The notes beneath the pieces were generated by a model. The model was given only the letters and a program-made list of their open reading frames with translations. It was not told the origin of the DNA and searched no databases. DNA of 64,000 bases from Martinezella dioscoreae (GTDB lineage: Bacteria; Pseudomonadota; Alphaproteobacteria; Rhizobiales; Rhizobiaceae). Location of the stretch: positions 186,001 through 250,000 of the forward strand of contig NZ_BLAJ01000004.1 in the NCBI RefSeq assembly GCF_009176305.1, written 5' to 3'. How positions within the stretch are numbered: position 1 is the stretch's first letter; each line of letters opens with the position of its first letter. Positions 51,013 through 60,873 of the stretch are shown here, piece after piece. The position numbers and the translations under genes were made by a program.

Positions 51013-54000
51013 ATGTCCCTCACTATTGCCCAACGCCTTGATCGCCTGAAAGTCCGCACTACGGAGCTTGCGCATTGGCGCGACAGGAAAAGTCTCGCGA
51101 TCGACGGCTGGACCTTCGATGGGGAGCCGATTGCGCATCATCAGGACTGGCCGCATCGTGAAGGGACGGTTCGCTTTGCCGCCAAGGCAACGGGGCCGCG
51201 GGACTGGCCGCTTGAACAAACCCGCCTGCAGCTCGATCTTGGCGGCGAGAGCCTGCTGACGCTGCGTTACCCTGATGGCGAAGCGGAGACCTTCGGTCTG
51301 GACCCCTATCACCAGGAGTTTCCGATCAAGGGTCGCGACTTCCAGATCACAACCGAGAGCGTCGCGCGTTTTCCCTTCGGCGAGCCCAATAGGGCGCCGA
51401 AGCTGAACAAGGCGCGATTGATCTGGCTGGATGAGGCCGTCCACCGGTTGCATCTTCTGCTGCAGCAGATCGGCGAGGCTGCCGATATTCTCGATGGCCA
51501 TGAAGCGGTGCCGCATCTGATCGATGCCGCCGAACGGGCGCTGCGCAGTCTCGACTGGCCATCGGAGACATCAGCCTATATCTCGCGCACCGGAGGGGCG
51601 GCAATGCAGCAGAAGATCTGGGAGCTGCCGGAACTTCAGGGCGATCCGGCCGGTCTCAGCGACGCGCAGAGCGCTTCCGCCGCCGCTGCTTATGATCGCC
51701 TGCTGGCCCAGCTGAAAGAGCTTCAGGCGCGTTTCCCGCAAAATGGCGAGCTGCTGCTGACGGGCCATGCCCATATCGATCTGGCCTGGCTTTGGCCCTA
51801 TGGCGAGACGCGTCGCAAGATGCGCCGCACCTTCAATACAGCGCTTTCGCTGATGGAACGCTCCGACGATTTCCGCTTCAATCAATCGACCGCCCAATAT
51901 TATGCGCAGATGGAAGAGGACGATCCGGAACTGCTCGAGCGCATTAAGAAGAAAGTTACCGAGGGAAAATGGGAAACCGTCGGCGGCATGTGGGTCGAGC
52001 CGGATACCAACATGCCGACCGGCGAGAGCCTCGTGCGCCAGGTTCTCTATGGTCAGCGCTATTTCGAAAAGCATTTCGGCCTGCGTCATAGCGTCTGCTG
52101 GCTGCCGGATTGTTTCGGCTTCTCAGGTGCCTTGCCGCAAATCCTGCGGCTTGGGGGCATCGATAGCTTCTTCACGATCAAGGTGAACTGGAGCGAAACC
52201 AATCACATTCCGTCCGATCTCTTCTGGTGGAAGGGGCTCGATGGCAGCAAGGTGTTGACCCATACATTCGACAATCCCATGCAAGGCTACAACGGCTTCG
52301 TGCAACCGGATTGCTTCGTGCCGACCTGGAAGAATTTCCGCGGCAAGATCCAGCACGACACCTCGTTGCTGGCCGTCGGCTACGGCGATGGCGGTGGAGG
52401 CGTCACGCCGGAGATGGTCGAGCGTGAGGTACAGCTGCGCGACTTCCCGGCGATCCCGAAGGCGCGCTGGGGGACGGTAAAGAGTTTTTACGAAAAGGCG
52501 CACCTCACCGCTAAGGACAAGGAACTTCCGGTCTGGGATGGCGAAATCTACCTCGAACTCCATCGCGCAACGCTGACGACGCAAAGCGGCGTCAAGCGCA
52601 AGCATCGCCAGGCCGAACGCGCCCTGATCACGGCGGAGACGCTGGCCTCGCTCGCCCATATGTTGGGCGCCGTCAAACCTCAAAGTCTTGAGGCCGATTG
52701 GCGCGTCGTTCTGAAAAACGAGTTTCACGATATCCTTCCCGGATCGAGTATTCGCGAGGTCTACGTGGATGCCGAGCGGGAACTTGACGACGTAATCGGC
52801 AAGGCCAAGGCGGAGCAGGCAAGTGCCCTGGAGACGCTGTCGGCCCATCTTCCTCTTGGCGGGGTCGCCGATGCGCTTGTCGTCGTTAACCCGTCTTTGT
52901 CGGCGCGCCCGCTCACCGCATTGCTGTCTGATGGAACGGTTCTGGCCTCCGCTGATCCCATCGCGCCTCTTTCCGTCGCGGTCTTCGATCGCGAGGCGAT
53001 AAGGCCGGCCGGGGTTCTGAAAGCCGATAGCAATCACCTCGAAAACGAGCATTTGTCTATCGTCATCGGTCAGGACGGAGCCGTCTCGAGTCTTGTTCAC
53101 AAGGCAACGGGGCGGGAGGCGATCGAAGGGGCCGCCAACCAGCTCTGGGTCTATCCCGCCGACAAGCCACGTAACTGGGACGCCTGGGACGTGGACGCAG
53201 ATTATGCCGAGAAAGGCATCCGGCTCGAACAGCCGGAGAGCATTGCCTTGGTCGAGGAGGGGCCGCATCGTGCAGCGATCCAAGTTGTCTATCGATATCG
53301 CAACTCGACCGTGACCCAGTTGTATGTTCTGACGGCCAATGCCCGGAGACTGGATATCGAGACGACCATCGATTGGCATGATCGGCGAACGCTGCTCAGA
53401 ACCCTGAATCCGGTCGCCGTGCGGTCGCGCACAGCGACTTTCGAATGCGCCTTCGGGGTCGTGGAGCGGCAGACGCATACCAACACCTCGTGGGAGCAGG
53501 CGATGTTCGAGGCGGCGGCACACCGCTTCGTCGATCTGAGCGAGCCCGGTTTCGGCGTTGCCTTGCTCAATAATGCCAAATACGGTCATAGCGCCCGCGG
53601 CAATGTCATCGGCATGAGCCTCGTGCGCTCGCCGATCTATCCCGACCCACTCGCCGACGAAGGCCAGCAGCGCTTCACCTATGCGCTGATGCCGCATGAG
53701 GGCGCCTGGTATGAAGGCGGAGTTCTATCGGAGGCGATCGATCTCAACCAGCCGTTGGTCAGCATGGAGGCAAGCGGTCTTGCGGCAGGCACCTTGTCGC
53801 CAATTGACATCGAAGGTACGCCGGTCGCCTTCTCAGGCCTGAAACCGGCCGAGGAAGGGGAGGGCCTTATCCTGCGGCTTTACGAACCGGCCGGTCGGCG
53901 CGGCCGTCTCTCTCTGACACTGCCGTCGGGATGGCAGGCTTCGGGGCCGCTAAACATCCTCGAAGAGCCAATGGAGCGCGCAGGCCCTGCCGATATCATG

Positions 54001-54039
54001 CCGTTCGAAATCCGGACATGGAAGTTGCAGCGGACCTGA
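51013..54039 (+). CDS. Alpha-mannosidase, glycoside hydrolase family 38
   Basis: Cytoplasmic 1008-residue enzyme hydrolysing alpha-mannosides. The catalytic domain has the zinc ligands His254 and Asp256 in GHAHIDLAWLWPYGETRRK, and Asp366 in LPDCFGFSGALPQI is the expected nucleophile. RLGGIDSFFTIKVNWSETNHIP, VWDGEIYLELHRATLTTQ and NEFHDILPGSSIREVYVDAERELD follow. The large C-terminal beta domain runs from about 640 to 1000. No signal peptide is seen. It is convergent with the RbsABC-type importer genes, which suggests a mannoside utilisation module. The ATG has only a weak AGGA site upstream. Confidence 0.94.
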   Translation: MSLTIAQRLDRLKVRTTELAHWRDRKSLAIDGWTFDGEPIAHHQDWPHREGTVRFAAKATGPRDWPLEQTRLQLDLGGESLLTLRYPDGEAETFGLDPYHQEFPIKGRDFQITTESVARFPFGEPNRAPKLNKARLIWLDEAVHRLHLLLQQIGEAADILDGHEAVPHLIDAAERALRSLDWPSETSAYISRTGGAAMQQKIWELPELQGDPAGLSDAQSASAAAAYDRLLAQLKELQARFPQNGELLLTGHAHIDLAWLWPYGETRRKMRRTFNTALSLMERSDDFRFNQSTAQYYAQMEEDDPELLERIKKKVTEGKWETVGGMWVEPDTNMPTGESLVRQVLYGQRYFEKHFGLRHSVCWLPDCFGFSGALPQILRLGGIDSFFTIKVNWSETNHIPSDLFWWKGLDGSKVLTHTFDNPMQGYNGFVQPDCFVPTWKNFRGKIQHDTSLLAVGYGDGGGGVTPEMVEREVQLRDFPAIPKARWGTVKSFYEKAHLTAKDKELPVWDGEIYLELHRATLTTQSGVKRKHRQAERALITAETLASLAHMLGAVKPQSLEADWRVVLKNEFHDILPGSSIREVYVDAERELDDVIGKAKAEQASALETLSAHLPLGGVADALVVVNPSLSARPLTALLSDGTVLASADPIAPLSVAVFDREAIRPAGVLKADSNHLENEHLSIVIGQDGAVSSLVHKATGREAIEGAANQLWVYPADKPRNWDAWDVDADYAEKGIRLEQPESIALVEEGPHRAAIQVVYRYRNSTVTQLYVLTANARRLDIETTIDWHDRRTLLRTLNPVAVRSRTATFECAFGVVERQTHTNTSWEQAMFEAAAHRFVDLSEPGFGVALLNNAKYGHSARGNVIGMSLVRSPIYPDPLADEGQQRFTYALMPHEGAWYEGGVLSEAIDLNQPLVSMEASGLAAGTLSPIDIEGTPVAFSGLKPAEEGEGLILRLYEPAGRRGRLSLTLPSGWQASGPLNILEEPMERAGPADIMPFEIRTWKLQRT

Positions 54040-54083
54040 CGACAGATTAATTCGGCGCCTACCTGCTCCAAAGAGCCGCCCTG

Positions 54084-55106
54084 TCAGCGGCTCTCCAGGA
54101 TCCGCATGAGCCGGCCGCGATAGCTGTCGAGAATGACTGCGAGCACGATGACGGCGCCGATGACGATCGGCTTGATGTTGTCGTCGGCGCCCAAGAGCTG
54201 CAACCCCGTCGACAGCACCTGCAGAATACAGGCGCCAACCAGTGTCCCGATGATCGAGCCCTTGCCGCCGGATAGGCTGGTGCCTCCGATAATCACGGCC
54301 GCGATGGCGTTCAATTCATAGCCAATGCCGGCGACCGGACTGCCGACATTGAGGCGTAGCAGATAGACCATGGCGGCAATGCCGGCGGTCAGTCCGGAGA
54401 TGGTGAAGACCGCTATCTTGTATTTTTTCGGTTCATGGCCCGAGAGGCGGACCGCCTCCTCATTGGTGCCGATCGCGAAGACGAAACGTCCGAATACGGT
54501 GTAGCGCAGCACGAACCAGCCGATGAGGACGACGACGATCGCGATCAGGAAGATCGAGGGAAGAACACCCCAGAAAATCAGATTGCCGAAATCGACGAAG
54601 GGCTGCGGCAGGCCGGTGATGGTGGAGTTGTCGCTGACGACACGCGCAAGGCCGCTCGCGACGTTGAGCATGCCGAGCGTGACGATGAAGGATGGAAGTT
54701 TCCACTTCTCGCATATCCATCCATTGATGGCGCCCAGGATCGCGCCGGCCCCCATCGAGGCGAGCGATGCAAGAGCGATCGCCTGCCACGGAGAAAACCG
54801 CGGATCGATCATGATCGTCGCGCCGATGACCGTGCAAAGTGCCAGCAGCGATCCGACGGAAAGATCGATGCCGCCCGTGAGGATGACGAAGGTCATGCCG
54901 GCGGCAAGCACGGTGTTGATAGCGATCTGCACGAAGATCTTCAGGAAGTTCTCCGGCGTCGCGAAATAAGGCGCCGTCAGTGAGAAGAAGATCAAGATCA
55001 GGACTAGGGCGATAGCGACGCCGGCCTCTTTCATCGAGATCCGGATGAGCTTGTCCCAGACGCTGGCCTCTTTCGCCTCGGTCGTCTTTTCAATGTTGCC
55101 GGACAC
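54084..55106 (-). CDS. Sugar ABC transporter permease (RbsC-like)
   Basis: Membrane subunit of a CUT2 importer, 340 residues from the GTG at 55106, which follows AAGGAG by 7 bp. About nine to ten helices. The motif AAGMTFVILTGGIDLSVGSLLALCTVIGA (about 70-98) and AVFTISGLTAGIAAMVYLLRLNVGSPVAGIGYELNAIAAVIIGGTSLSGGKGSI are typical of RbsC/XylH. The start overlaps the ATPase gene by 17 bp. The ATG at 55151 is deep in the ATPase gene and rejected. Confidence 0.92.
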   Translation of the reverse strand: MSGNIEKTTEAKEASVWDKLIRISMKEAGVAIALVLILIFFSLTAPYFATPENFLKIFVQIAINTVLAAGMTFVILTGGIDLSVGSLLALCTVIGATIMIDPRFSPWQAIALASLASMGAGAILGAINGWICEKWKLPSFIVTLGMLNVASGLARVVSDNSTITGLPQPFVDFGNLIFWGVLPSIFLIAIVVVLIGWFVLRYTVFGRFVFAIGTNEEAVRLSGHEPKKYKIAVFTISGLTAGIAAMVYLLRLNVGSPVAGIGYELNAIAAVIIGGTSLSGGKGSIIGTLVGACILQVLSTGLQLLGADDNIKPIVIGAVIVLAVILDSYRGRLMRILESR

Positions 55107-56616
55107 GACTGTACTCCTTGTAAGCGAGCGAGAGGATCCTGCTCTCGTCAAATTGCTCTCGGGGTATTTCCCCGGCTATCTTGCCGTCCGAGAAGACGAT
55201 GATGCGATGGCAAATGCTCATCAGTTCCGGCAGGTCCGAAGATACGACGAGGACGCCTTTCCCCTCGGCGGCAAATTTCCACAGGAGCTCGTAGATCTCC
55301 GCCTTGGCGCCGACATCGATGCCTCGGGTCGGCTCGTCGAAGATCAACACCTTGGGGCCGCGAAACAGCCATTTGGCGATGACGACTTTCTGCTGGTTGC
55401 CACCCGAAAATGTCCTGACGGCCTGGTGGATGGATGGTGTCTTTATCCGCAATTCACGCACGAGGCGCTGCGCGGAATCATCCTCCGCCTTGCGCAAAAT
55501 CAATCCGTTGCGGGAGATCTTACCGAGATTGGTGATGGTGCTGTTTTGCGCGCAGCTCATATCGAGCATGAGACCTTGAATCTTGCGGTCTTCGGTCGCG
55601 AGACATAGTCCTGCGGTTACGGCGTCCCTGGGCGAGGCAATCTCGACCGGCTCGCCGTCTATGCGGATTTCGCCGGCCGCCTTGATATCGGCGCCGAATA
55701 TGGCCCGGACCGCCTCGGTGCGGCCGCTGCCGACAAGCCCGGCAATGCCGACGATCTCTCCCTTGGCGACGGAAAATGACAGCTCCGGGCTATGGTTCGT
55801 CACTTTGAGGCCGGAGACGCCGAGCGCCTCGCCGGAGATGGCGCTGTCGCCGCGAAAGGCGTCATGCTGCGCGAGTTCGCGCCCGACCATGAGTTCGACG
55901 ATTTTTGGAATTCCAAGCCCTTCGAGCGGCCGCGTCATCACATGCTGCCCATCGCGCAGGATGGTCACGTCATCGCCCACCTCGAAGATCTCTTCGAGCC
56001 TGTGCGATATGTAAAGCGTGGTGACACCGCGCGCCTTCAGTCGCTTCAGAATCTCAAAGAGGCGGTCGACTTCTTTCGAGGTTAGGGTCGCCGTCGGCTC
56101 ATCGAGGACGAGAAGCTTGCTTTCGTTGGAGAGCGCCCTGGCGATCTCGAGAAGCTGAAGCTGGGCGACGCTCAAGCTGCCAGCAAGCGTCGTCGGCGCC
56201 ACGTTGAGGCCGACTTCCGCCAGCAGTTCCGTCGCCCTGGCATTCATTTGCTTATAATTTACCAGGCCGTATCGGCGCGGCAGATGCTCAAAGAGCAGGT
56301 TTTCAGCAACGGTAAGATTGGAAAGTGGGTGCAGCTCCTGGTGAATGACCCGGATGCCCGCCTGGAACGCTTCCAGCGGAGACGACGGATGATAGGCTTT
56401 GCCGTCAAACAGGATGCGGCCATCATCCGGCTTGAAGACGCCGCCAAGCAGATTGATCAGGGTCGATTTGCCGGCGCCGTTTTCGCCAAGAAGAATGTGA
56501 CCCTTGCCACGACCGATCTCTATCGAGACATCCTTCAGGGCCACGACGCCCGGGAAGCGCTTGCCTATTCCTTCCAACTTCAGGATGGCGTCATCTACAG
56601 TCTCTGGCACGTCCAC
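55090..56616 (-). CDS. Sugar ABC transporter ATP-binding protein (RbsA-like, two domains)
   Basis: A 508-residue protein with two ABC domains. Domain 1 has GENGAGKST (about 38-46), LSVAQLQLLEIARALS and LLVLDEPTATLTSKEVDRLF. Domain 2 has GLVGSGRTE, FSGGNQQKVVIAKWLF and VLIFDEPTRGIDVGAKAEI. The degenerate Walker A (GLVGSGRTE) of the second half is normal in RbsA proteins. The gene is 161 bp downstream of the binding-protein gene and overlaps the permease by 17 bp. Confidence 0.94.
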   Translation of the reverse strand: MDVPETVDDAILKLEGIGKRFPGVVALKDVSIEIGRGKGHILLGENGAGKSTLINLLGGVFKPDDGRILFDGKAYHPSSPLEAFQAGIRVIHQELHPLSNLTVAENLLFEHLPRRYGLVNYKQMNARATELLAEVGLNVAPTTLAGSLSVAQLQLLEIARALSNESKLLVLDEPTATLTSKEVDRLFEILKRLKARGVTTLYISHRLEEIFEVGDDVTILRDGQHVMTRPLEGLGIPKIVELMVGRELAQHDAFRGDSAISGEALGVSGLKVTNHSPELSFSVAKGEIVGIAGLVGSGRTEAVRAIFGADIKAAGEIRIDGEPVEIASPRDAVTAGLCLATEDRKIQGLMLDMSCAQNSTITNLGKISRNGLILRKAEDDSAQRLVRELRIKTPSIHQAVRTFSGGNQQKVVIAKWLFRGPKVLIFDEPTRGIDVGAKAEIYELLWKFAAEGKGVLVVSSDLPELMSICHRIIVFSDGKIAGEIPREQFDESRILSLAYKEYSRVRQH

Positions 56617-56777
56617 CTCATCAGCGTTTCCGTTTTGAATCGGAGATGGCGATCTTCCTCGCGCCGCCTTCCGCTGGGCCTAACGCCTCGCGGTAAAAGG
56701 CCGACTAGAAGATCGATCGGAAAGTGGATGCGCCGGCAAATGCCAGCACATCCTTATCCGCAAGGCTGGTTTATCGA

Positions 56778-57764
56778 CTATTTGAGATCCTTGGCGGTGA
56801 CGAGTGTCACATCCGTCTTGACCCAGCCGGTGAATTTTTCGCCGGCATATTCGCGAAGGCCATACTTGATGCCCATGGCCGCCATTTCCGCGCCGTACTG
56901 TTCGACGGTCGCCAGCATCTTGCCGTCCTTGAGCAGCGGCTTGACGGACGGAATATTGTCGAAGCCGACGACCTTGATCTTGCCCGCCTGGCCTGACGCG
57001 TCGAGAGCCTTGACCACGCCAAGCGCCATGGAGTCGTTGGCGGCCATGACGCCCTGAATATCCTTGTACTTGGTGAGGAAATTCGTCATCACGGTGTTGG
57101 CTTCTTCCGTCTCCCAATGCGCGGTCTTGCTGTCGAGAAGCTCGAGCTTGCCGTTCTTGATGGAGTCCATGAAGCCTGCCTTGCGCTCCTTGGCATTGTC
57201 GGCCTCGGGATTGCCTTCGAGGATCACCACCTTCGCGCCGGGACCAAGATCCTTGGCGAGCGCATCGCCTGCAAGCTTGGCGCCGGCCGTGTTATCCGGC
57301 CCGAAGAAGGCGAGATCGATACCGGCCGCCTTCTTGGCATCGGCATCGAGCGGCACGTCGATGTTGATGACCTTCACGCCAGCTTTCACCGCCTTTGCGA
57401 GCGGCGTGGCCATGGCCTTGGAATCGGCCGGCGCGACGACGATGATGTCGTATTTCTGCGTCACGAAGTTCTCGACCGCATCGACCTGGGCCGCGAAGTC
57501 CCGTTCGTCCTTCATGCCGACGGCCTTGAAGTCGAACTTATCCTTGTTTTCGGCCGCATATTTGTCGGCGCCGGCCTTCATCTGTTTGAAGAACTCATTG
57601 GATAGAGACTTCATGATCAGCCCGACTTTCGGCTTGCTGGCGGCAAAGGCGGGCGACACGCCGCAGGACAGCGCGAGCGCCAGGGTGCCGGCAAGCCCCA
57701 GTTTCAGCGCCGTACGCCGCTTGGTGTTGATCAAGACGGATTCGCGTTTTTTAGAATTGGTCAT
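56778..57764 (-). CDS. Sugar ABC transporter substrate-binding protein (RbsB-like)
   Basis: Periplasmic receptor, 328 residues from the ATG at 57764 after GGGAGGAAAG. An N-terminal Tat-like leader with KKRESVLINTKRRTALKLGLAGTLALALS (residues 5-33) and a cleavage near AFA-ASKP precedes KVGLIMKSLSNEFFKQMKAGADKYAAENKD, the family start. ANDSMALGVVKALDASG and VGFDNIPSVKPLL are typical. The RR pair in the leader hints at Tat export. The promoter region upstream has two LacI-type operators. Confidence 0.9.
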   Translation of the reverse strand: MTNSKKRESVLINTKRRTALKLGLAGTLALALSCGVSPAFAASKPKVGLIMKSLSNEFFKQMKAGADKYAAENKDKFDFKAVGMKDERDFAAQVDAVENFVTQKYDIIVVAPADSKAMATPLAKAVKAGVKVINIDVPLDADAKKAAGIDLAFFGPDNTAGAKLAGDALAKDLGPGAKVVILEGNPEADNAKERKAGFMDSIKNGKLELLDSKTAHWETEEANTVMTNFLTKYKDIQGVMAANDSMALGVVKALDASGQAGKIKVVGFDNIPSVKPLLKDGKMLATVEQYGAEMAAMGIKYGLREYAGEKFTGWVKTDVTLVTAKDLK

Positions 57765-57817
57765 TTCTTTCCTCCCGAACGGTCCTGAGCTCAGCTCCAC
57801 CTGAGTTGTCTGCGACA

Positions 57818-57831
57818 ATGAACCGTTTCCA
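57818..57831. promoter_or_regulatory. LacI-type operator copy 1
   Basis: ATGAACCGTTTCCA occurs here and again, identical over 14 bp, 114 bp downstream. Its core GAACCGTTTC is a CG-centred near-palindrome (four of five pairs) as in LacI/GalR operators. It lies 54 bp upstream of the binding-protein start. Confidence 0.75.
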
Positions 57832-57931
57832 CGTATATTGGGTATCATGCCGCCAGGAATTGTCAAGGCACCGATTTTGCGGTGAAAAACAGGTGAATTT
57901 GGAGCTTTACCGGTCTCGGAAGATGGGTATG

Positions 57932-57945
57932 ATGAACCGTTTCCA
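57932..57945. promoter_or_regulatory. LacI-type operator copy 2
   Basis: Second exact copy of ATGAACCGTTTCCA, 140 bp upstream of the LacI gene start, in the same orientation as the first copy. Paired sites in the 320-bp divergent gap suggest looping or joint control of the importer operon and the regulator. Confidence 0.75.
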
Positions 57946-58084
57946 TCGAGCCGGCGTTGCTTTTGCGGTGGGGGATCGGCTTGACATGAAGCCCTTTGAC
58001 TAAGGCGGCAGAGACCATTAGCTGAGAGGCTGCTCAGGCGCCTCCATGGTCCGGAAGGTGAAATGAAGGGATATTGGTTCCGTT

Positions 58085-59092
58085 ATGCCGAAGGTTGGAA
58101 TTCGAGACGTTGCCAAGCTGGCGGGGGTTTCCACCGGGACCGTCTCAAGGGTTTTGAATGACCATCCTTCCGTGACGGATGAATTGAGGGCACGGGTCAG
58201 AAGCATCATCGAAGAGCTCGGATATACGCCCGATCCTTCTGCCAGAAGCATGCGCGGCAAGGTCAGCCGTCTCATCGGCATCATCATTCCCGATCTCACC
58301 AATCCCTTCTTCTCGGAACTCGTCCAGTCCGCGGAGCAAGCGGCGGCGAAGCATGGCTATAACATCATCGTCATGACCTCTTTCGATCACGCGGCCAAGG
58401 AAGCGGATCGCATCGGTCAGCTGACAAGTCGGAAGGTGGACGGCATCATCCTTGTTCCGAGCAATGATTTCCATGCGCTCAAGCCGCCGAGGGGCCTGCC
58501 AATCGTCATCGTCGACCGCCTCCTGCCGGGATATTCCGGCATTGCCGCCGATCATCGCAGCGGCGTGCGCCTCGGCGTCGAGCATCTTGTGAAGCTTGGC
58601 CATCGCCGCATCGGCTTCATTTCGGGTCCCAAAGACTCCGTCCCAGCCAATGATCGCCTCCGGGGCTATCTCGATGCGATGAAGTTGGCCGGCGATGGCG
58701 AGCAGAACGCGGCGCCGCTGATCGCGGAAGCGGCTTTCGATTATGAAAGCGGGCGGTCCGCTGGAAACTATCTTCTCGCGCGCGCCCGCCACGAGCGCCC
58801 AACTGCCATCTTTGCAAGTTCCGACCAACAGGCGATCGGTTGCATGCGTGCAGCCCATGATTTGGGGATCCCAATCCCGGCTGCCCTTTCCATCGTCGGC
58901 TTTGATGGTATTCCGCTCGCGAGCATGACAATACCACGCCTGACCACAGTGAAGCAGCCGATTCAGGAAATAGCGGCAGCGGCGGTCGCCGTTTTGTTGG
59001 GCAAGCAGGATGCCCCGGCGCTCGGCAAACCACTCCTGCTGGCCTGTGAGATTACTCAGGGGGAAACAACGTCCTCACCACAACCGGATTAA
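58085..59092 (+). CDS. LacI-family transcriptional regulator
   Basis: Repressor of the divergent RbsABC-type operon, 335 residues. The HTH GIRDVAKLAGVSTGTVSRVLNDHPSVTDELR (about residues 5-35) and hinge GYTPDPSARSMRG are canonical. The effector domain includes IGIIIPDLTNPFFSELVQSAEQ, VDGIILVPSN, SSDQQAIGCM and LSIVGFDG. Two identical operator copies lie in its promoter region. The inducer may be mannose or a mannoside, given the nearby GH38 gene. Confidence 0.93.
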   Translation: MPKVGIRDVAKLAGVSTGTVSRVLNDHPSVTDELRARVRSIIEELGYTPDPSARSMRGKVSRLIGIIIPDLTNPFFSELVQSAEQAAAKHGYNIIVMTSFDHAAKEADRIGQLTSRKVDGIILVPSNDFHALKPPRGLPIVIVDRLLPGYSGIAADHRSGVRLGVEHLVKLGHRRIGFISGPKDSVPANDRLRGYLDAMKLAGDGEQNAAPLIAEAAFDYESGRSAGNYLLARARHERPTAIFASSDQQAIGCMRAAHDLGIPIPAALSIVGFDGIPLASMTIPRLTTVKQPIQEIAAAAVAVLLGKQDAPALGKPLLLACEITQGETTSSPQPD

Positions 59093-59238
59093 AAGATGAT
59101 GCCGTGGTTGTGGATGACACTACACCTAAATATTGATGAACTACATGCATGTCTTTATCCGCTATTGTCCGTGAGACATGTGTTCAGCAGCGTCCGAACT
59201 GCGTCGAAATTGTCTTGCCACTGCATTGTTTGTACCCG

Positions 59239-60369
59239 TCAAATACCCAGTGTATTAAGCCAGTCGCTGAAGCTGGATGTCTTCGTCACGCGTGGTAGAT
59301 GCTCTACCTTGCATTCCCCGCTATGCCTGCGGACTTCGCTTGGGCTGTAGCCGAATTCATGTGTGAAGGCCCTGCTGAAGTTGGCTGCCGATTCGAAGCC
59401 TAGATTACTTGCGATATCTGCAATTTTCTGACCATTGTTCAGGTCGGCTAGTGCTGCGCGTGCGGCCAGGAGGCGCCTTCTGCGCACGTAGTTTAACACG
59501 CCACCCGATGCCTGGAACAATTCGTACAGTCTGGTTCGGGAGATTGCCAATTCACGGCTCAACGCTTCCGGCGTGAGCTCCGCTGATCCGAGATTGCTCT
59601 GAATAAAGCGACGCGCTTTCGTCATCAGTCCGATCTCGGAGCTGCGATCGCCGATCGCATGGCCATCCACCAGCGGCGTGACGCTATGAAATATCATCTC
59701 TTGCAGCTGGTTGCGTACACTGTGCAGATCATCCCTCGTCAAACGGTTGAGGTTCGCTTCGAGAAAAGCGATGTAGTCGGCCAGCAGCTTGACGCGCGCG
59801 CCCCCCAGGACGATGTTGTTGCTTGCTCCAGGCAGTCCGCCATGATCGGCGAACAAATCGCAAGGTAGAATGAGGGTAACGGATTGCGCGCTTATGGTGC
59901 GGCCATAAAACGGGCAGCCAAGTGCCCGGATTTCCATCATCCCGGGCTCGTTTTCGACCACATGTCCATTGACGCTGGTCCATGTCTTGCCCGTGCGCAG
60001 GAATGTGATTTGCCAATGATCTATGGCGCTGAAGCGTAGTTTCTCCGGAGAGCGTTCATAGCTGAAGGCTGGCGTTTGCTGCTGGATGAGAAGCGCCCCT
60101 TCAAGATTCCAGACGGTTTGAGATGCCACGAAACCTTCTCCGGCCTGGCCGCTTTCGGGAAGATACGCGTCTATCAGCGGCGCCATATGCTTCTGCCAAG
60201 CCGGGAATTGCTGACTGGGAGCCTCATGGGACGTGGAGAATGGCAGTGACACGAGCTCTGGCACATCCGTGGTCTTGCCGCAAATTGGAGCTTCGGAAAT
60301 GCGGGGCCACCGGCGCCTTTCGACAAAAGCTGGTTGTCCGGCTGTAGTCTCGGTCTTGTTCCACATCAT
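59239..60369 (-). CDS. AraC-family transcriptional regulator
   Basis: A 376-residue regulator. The C-terminal HTH pair is LTPEALSRELAISRTRLYELFQASGGVLNYVRRRRLLAARAAL and IADIASNLGFESAANFSRAFTHEFGYSPSEVRRH (about 265-345). The N-terminal part resembles the AraC_binding_2 sensor (FLRTGKTWTSVNG, about 126-138). The start is uncertain; the N-terminal 50 residues are not conserved-looking and a shorter form is possible. It has no obvious target partner. A 13-bp direct repeat spans its start region. Confidence 0.82.
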   Translation of the reverse strand: MMWNKTETTAGQPAFVERRRWPRISEAPICGKTTDVPELVSLPFSTSHEAPSQQFPAWQKHMAPLIDAYLPESGQAGEGFVASQTVWNLEGALLIQQQTPAFSYERSPEKLRFSAIDHWQITFLRTGKTWTSVNGHVVENEPGMMEIRALGCPFYGRTISAQSVTLILPCDLFADHGGLPGASNNIVLGGARVKLLADYIAFLEANLNRLTRDDLHSVRNQLQEMIFHSVTPLVDGHAIGDRSSEIGLMTKARRFIQSNLGSAELTPEALSRELAISRTRLYELFQASGGVLNYVRRRRLLAARAALADLNNGQKIADIASNLGFESAANFSRAFTHEFGYSPSEVRRHSGECKVEHLPRVTKTSSFSDWLNTLGI

Positions 60370-60390
60370 CGTGGCGGCCTTTCGACAAAA
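60316..60390. repeat. 13-bp direct repeat around the AraC start
   Basis: CCTTTCGACAAAA occurs at 60316-60328 and again at 60378-60390, 62 bp apart. Both are followed by a G or C-rich stretch. It could be a regulatory pair or a local duplication at the 5' end of the AraC gene. Confidence 0.5.
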
Positions 60391-60873
60391 CGTGCCAAAT
60401 CGGCTGGCAGTCGCGGCGGTATCCTTACCGCGGGCGGATGGAGGGGACGGGCCCCTATAGGTGATCGACGCCCAAAATGGGTCGCGCGCGGAAAGTACAG
60501 GCCTTGTCCGGTTACGATCTTTCCCAATTGTCGCAAAACAGCCTGAATTTCAGTCCATCCGGGCGCCCGCCGGTTGGCGGACGGACATAAGGAAAGTGAT
60601 CGTTTCATGTCTTGAGCAAAGAATTCTGCCTCGCGGTGCGCCTTGGCCGGCAAACCAAAGAAGTCTGTGGATGTCTGAGCCGAGGCTCTGTGCATCCGCC
60701 GAATGTCGCGCCAAGTTATTATCATCGCAGGCAGCATTGTCGCAGGTCCCCGCCCCGAAGGCTGTAAGGGGAAATTAAGCAGATTTCATTAATATTTTCA
60801 AGATATTTATAGAAGTTGCTTAAATATTTTCCGCTGAAATACACGAAGGAAACTTGTCAAGGAGAGTAAACTT
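60370..60873. other. Gene-free region before the small secreted protein
   Basis: The first 350 bp are GC-rich without a credible frame. From 60775 the sequence turns AT-rich (TTAATATTTTC, GATATTTATAG, TTAAATATTTTC) and ends in AAGGAGAG, the ribosome-binding site of the gene at 60874. I take the last 100 bp as its promoter. Confidence 0.5.

Noticed and set aside
52123..53697. 524-codon open frame on the minus strand
   Set aside because: Antisense to the GH38 alpha-mannosidase, which carries the catalytic motifs.
56728..56750. Hairpin between the RbsB-like and RbsA-like genes
   Set aside because: GCCGGCA and TGCCAGC can pair with one G-U or mismatch but leave a 2-nt loop, so I do not list it as a terminator.
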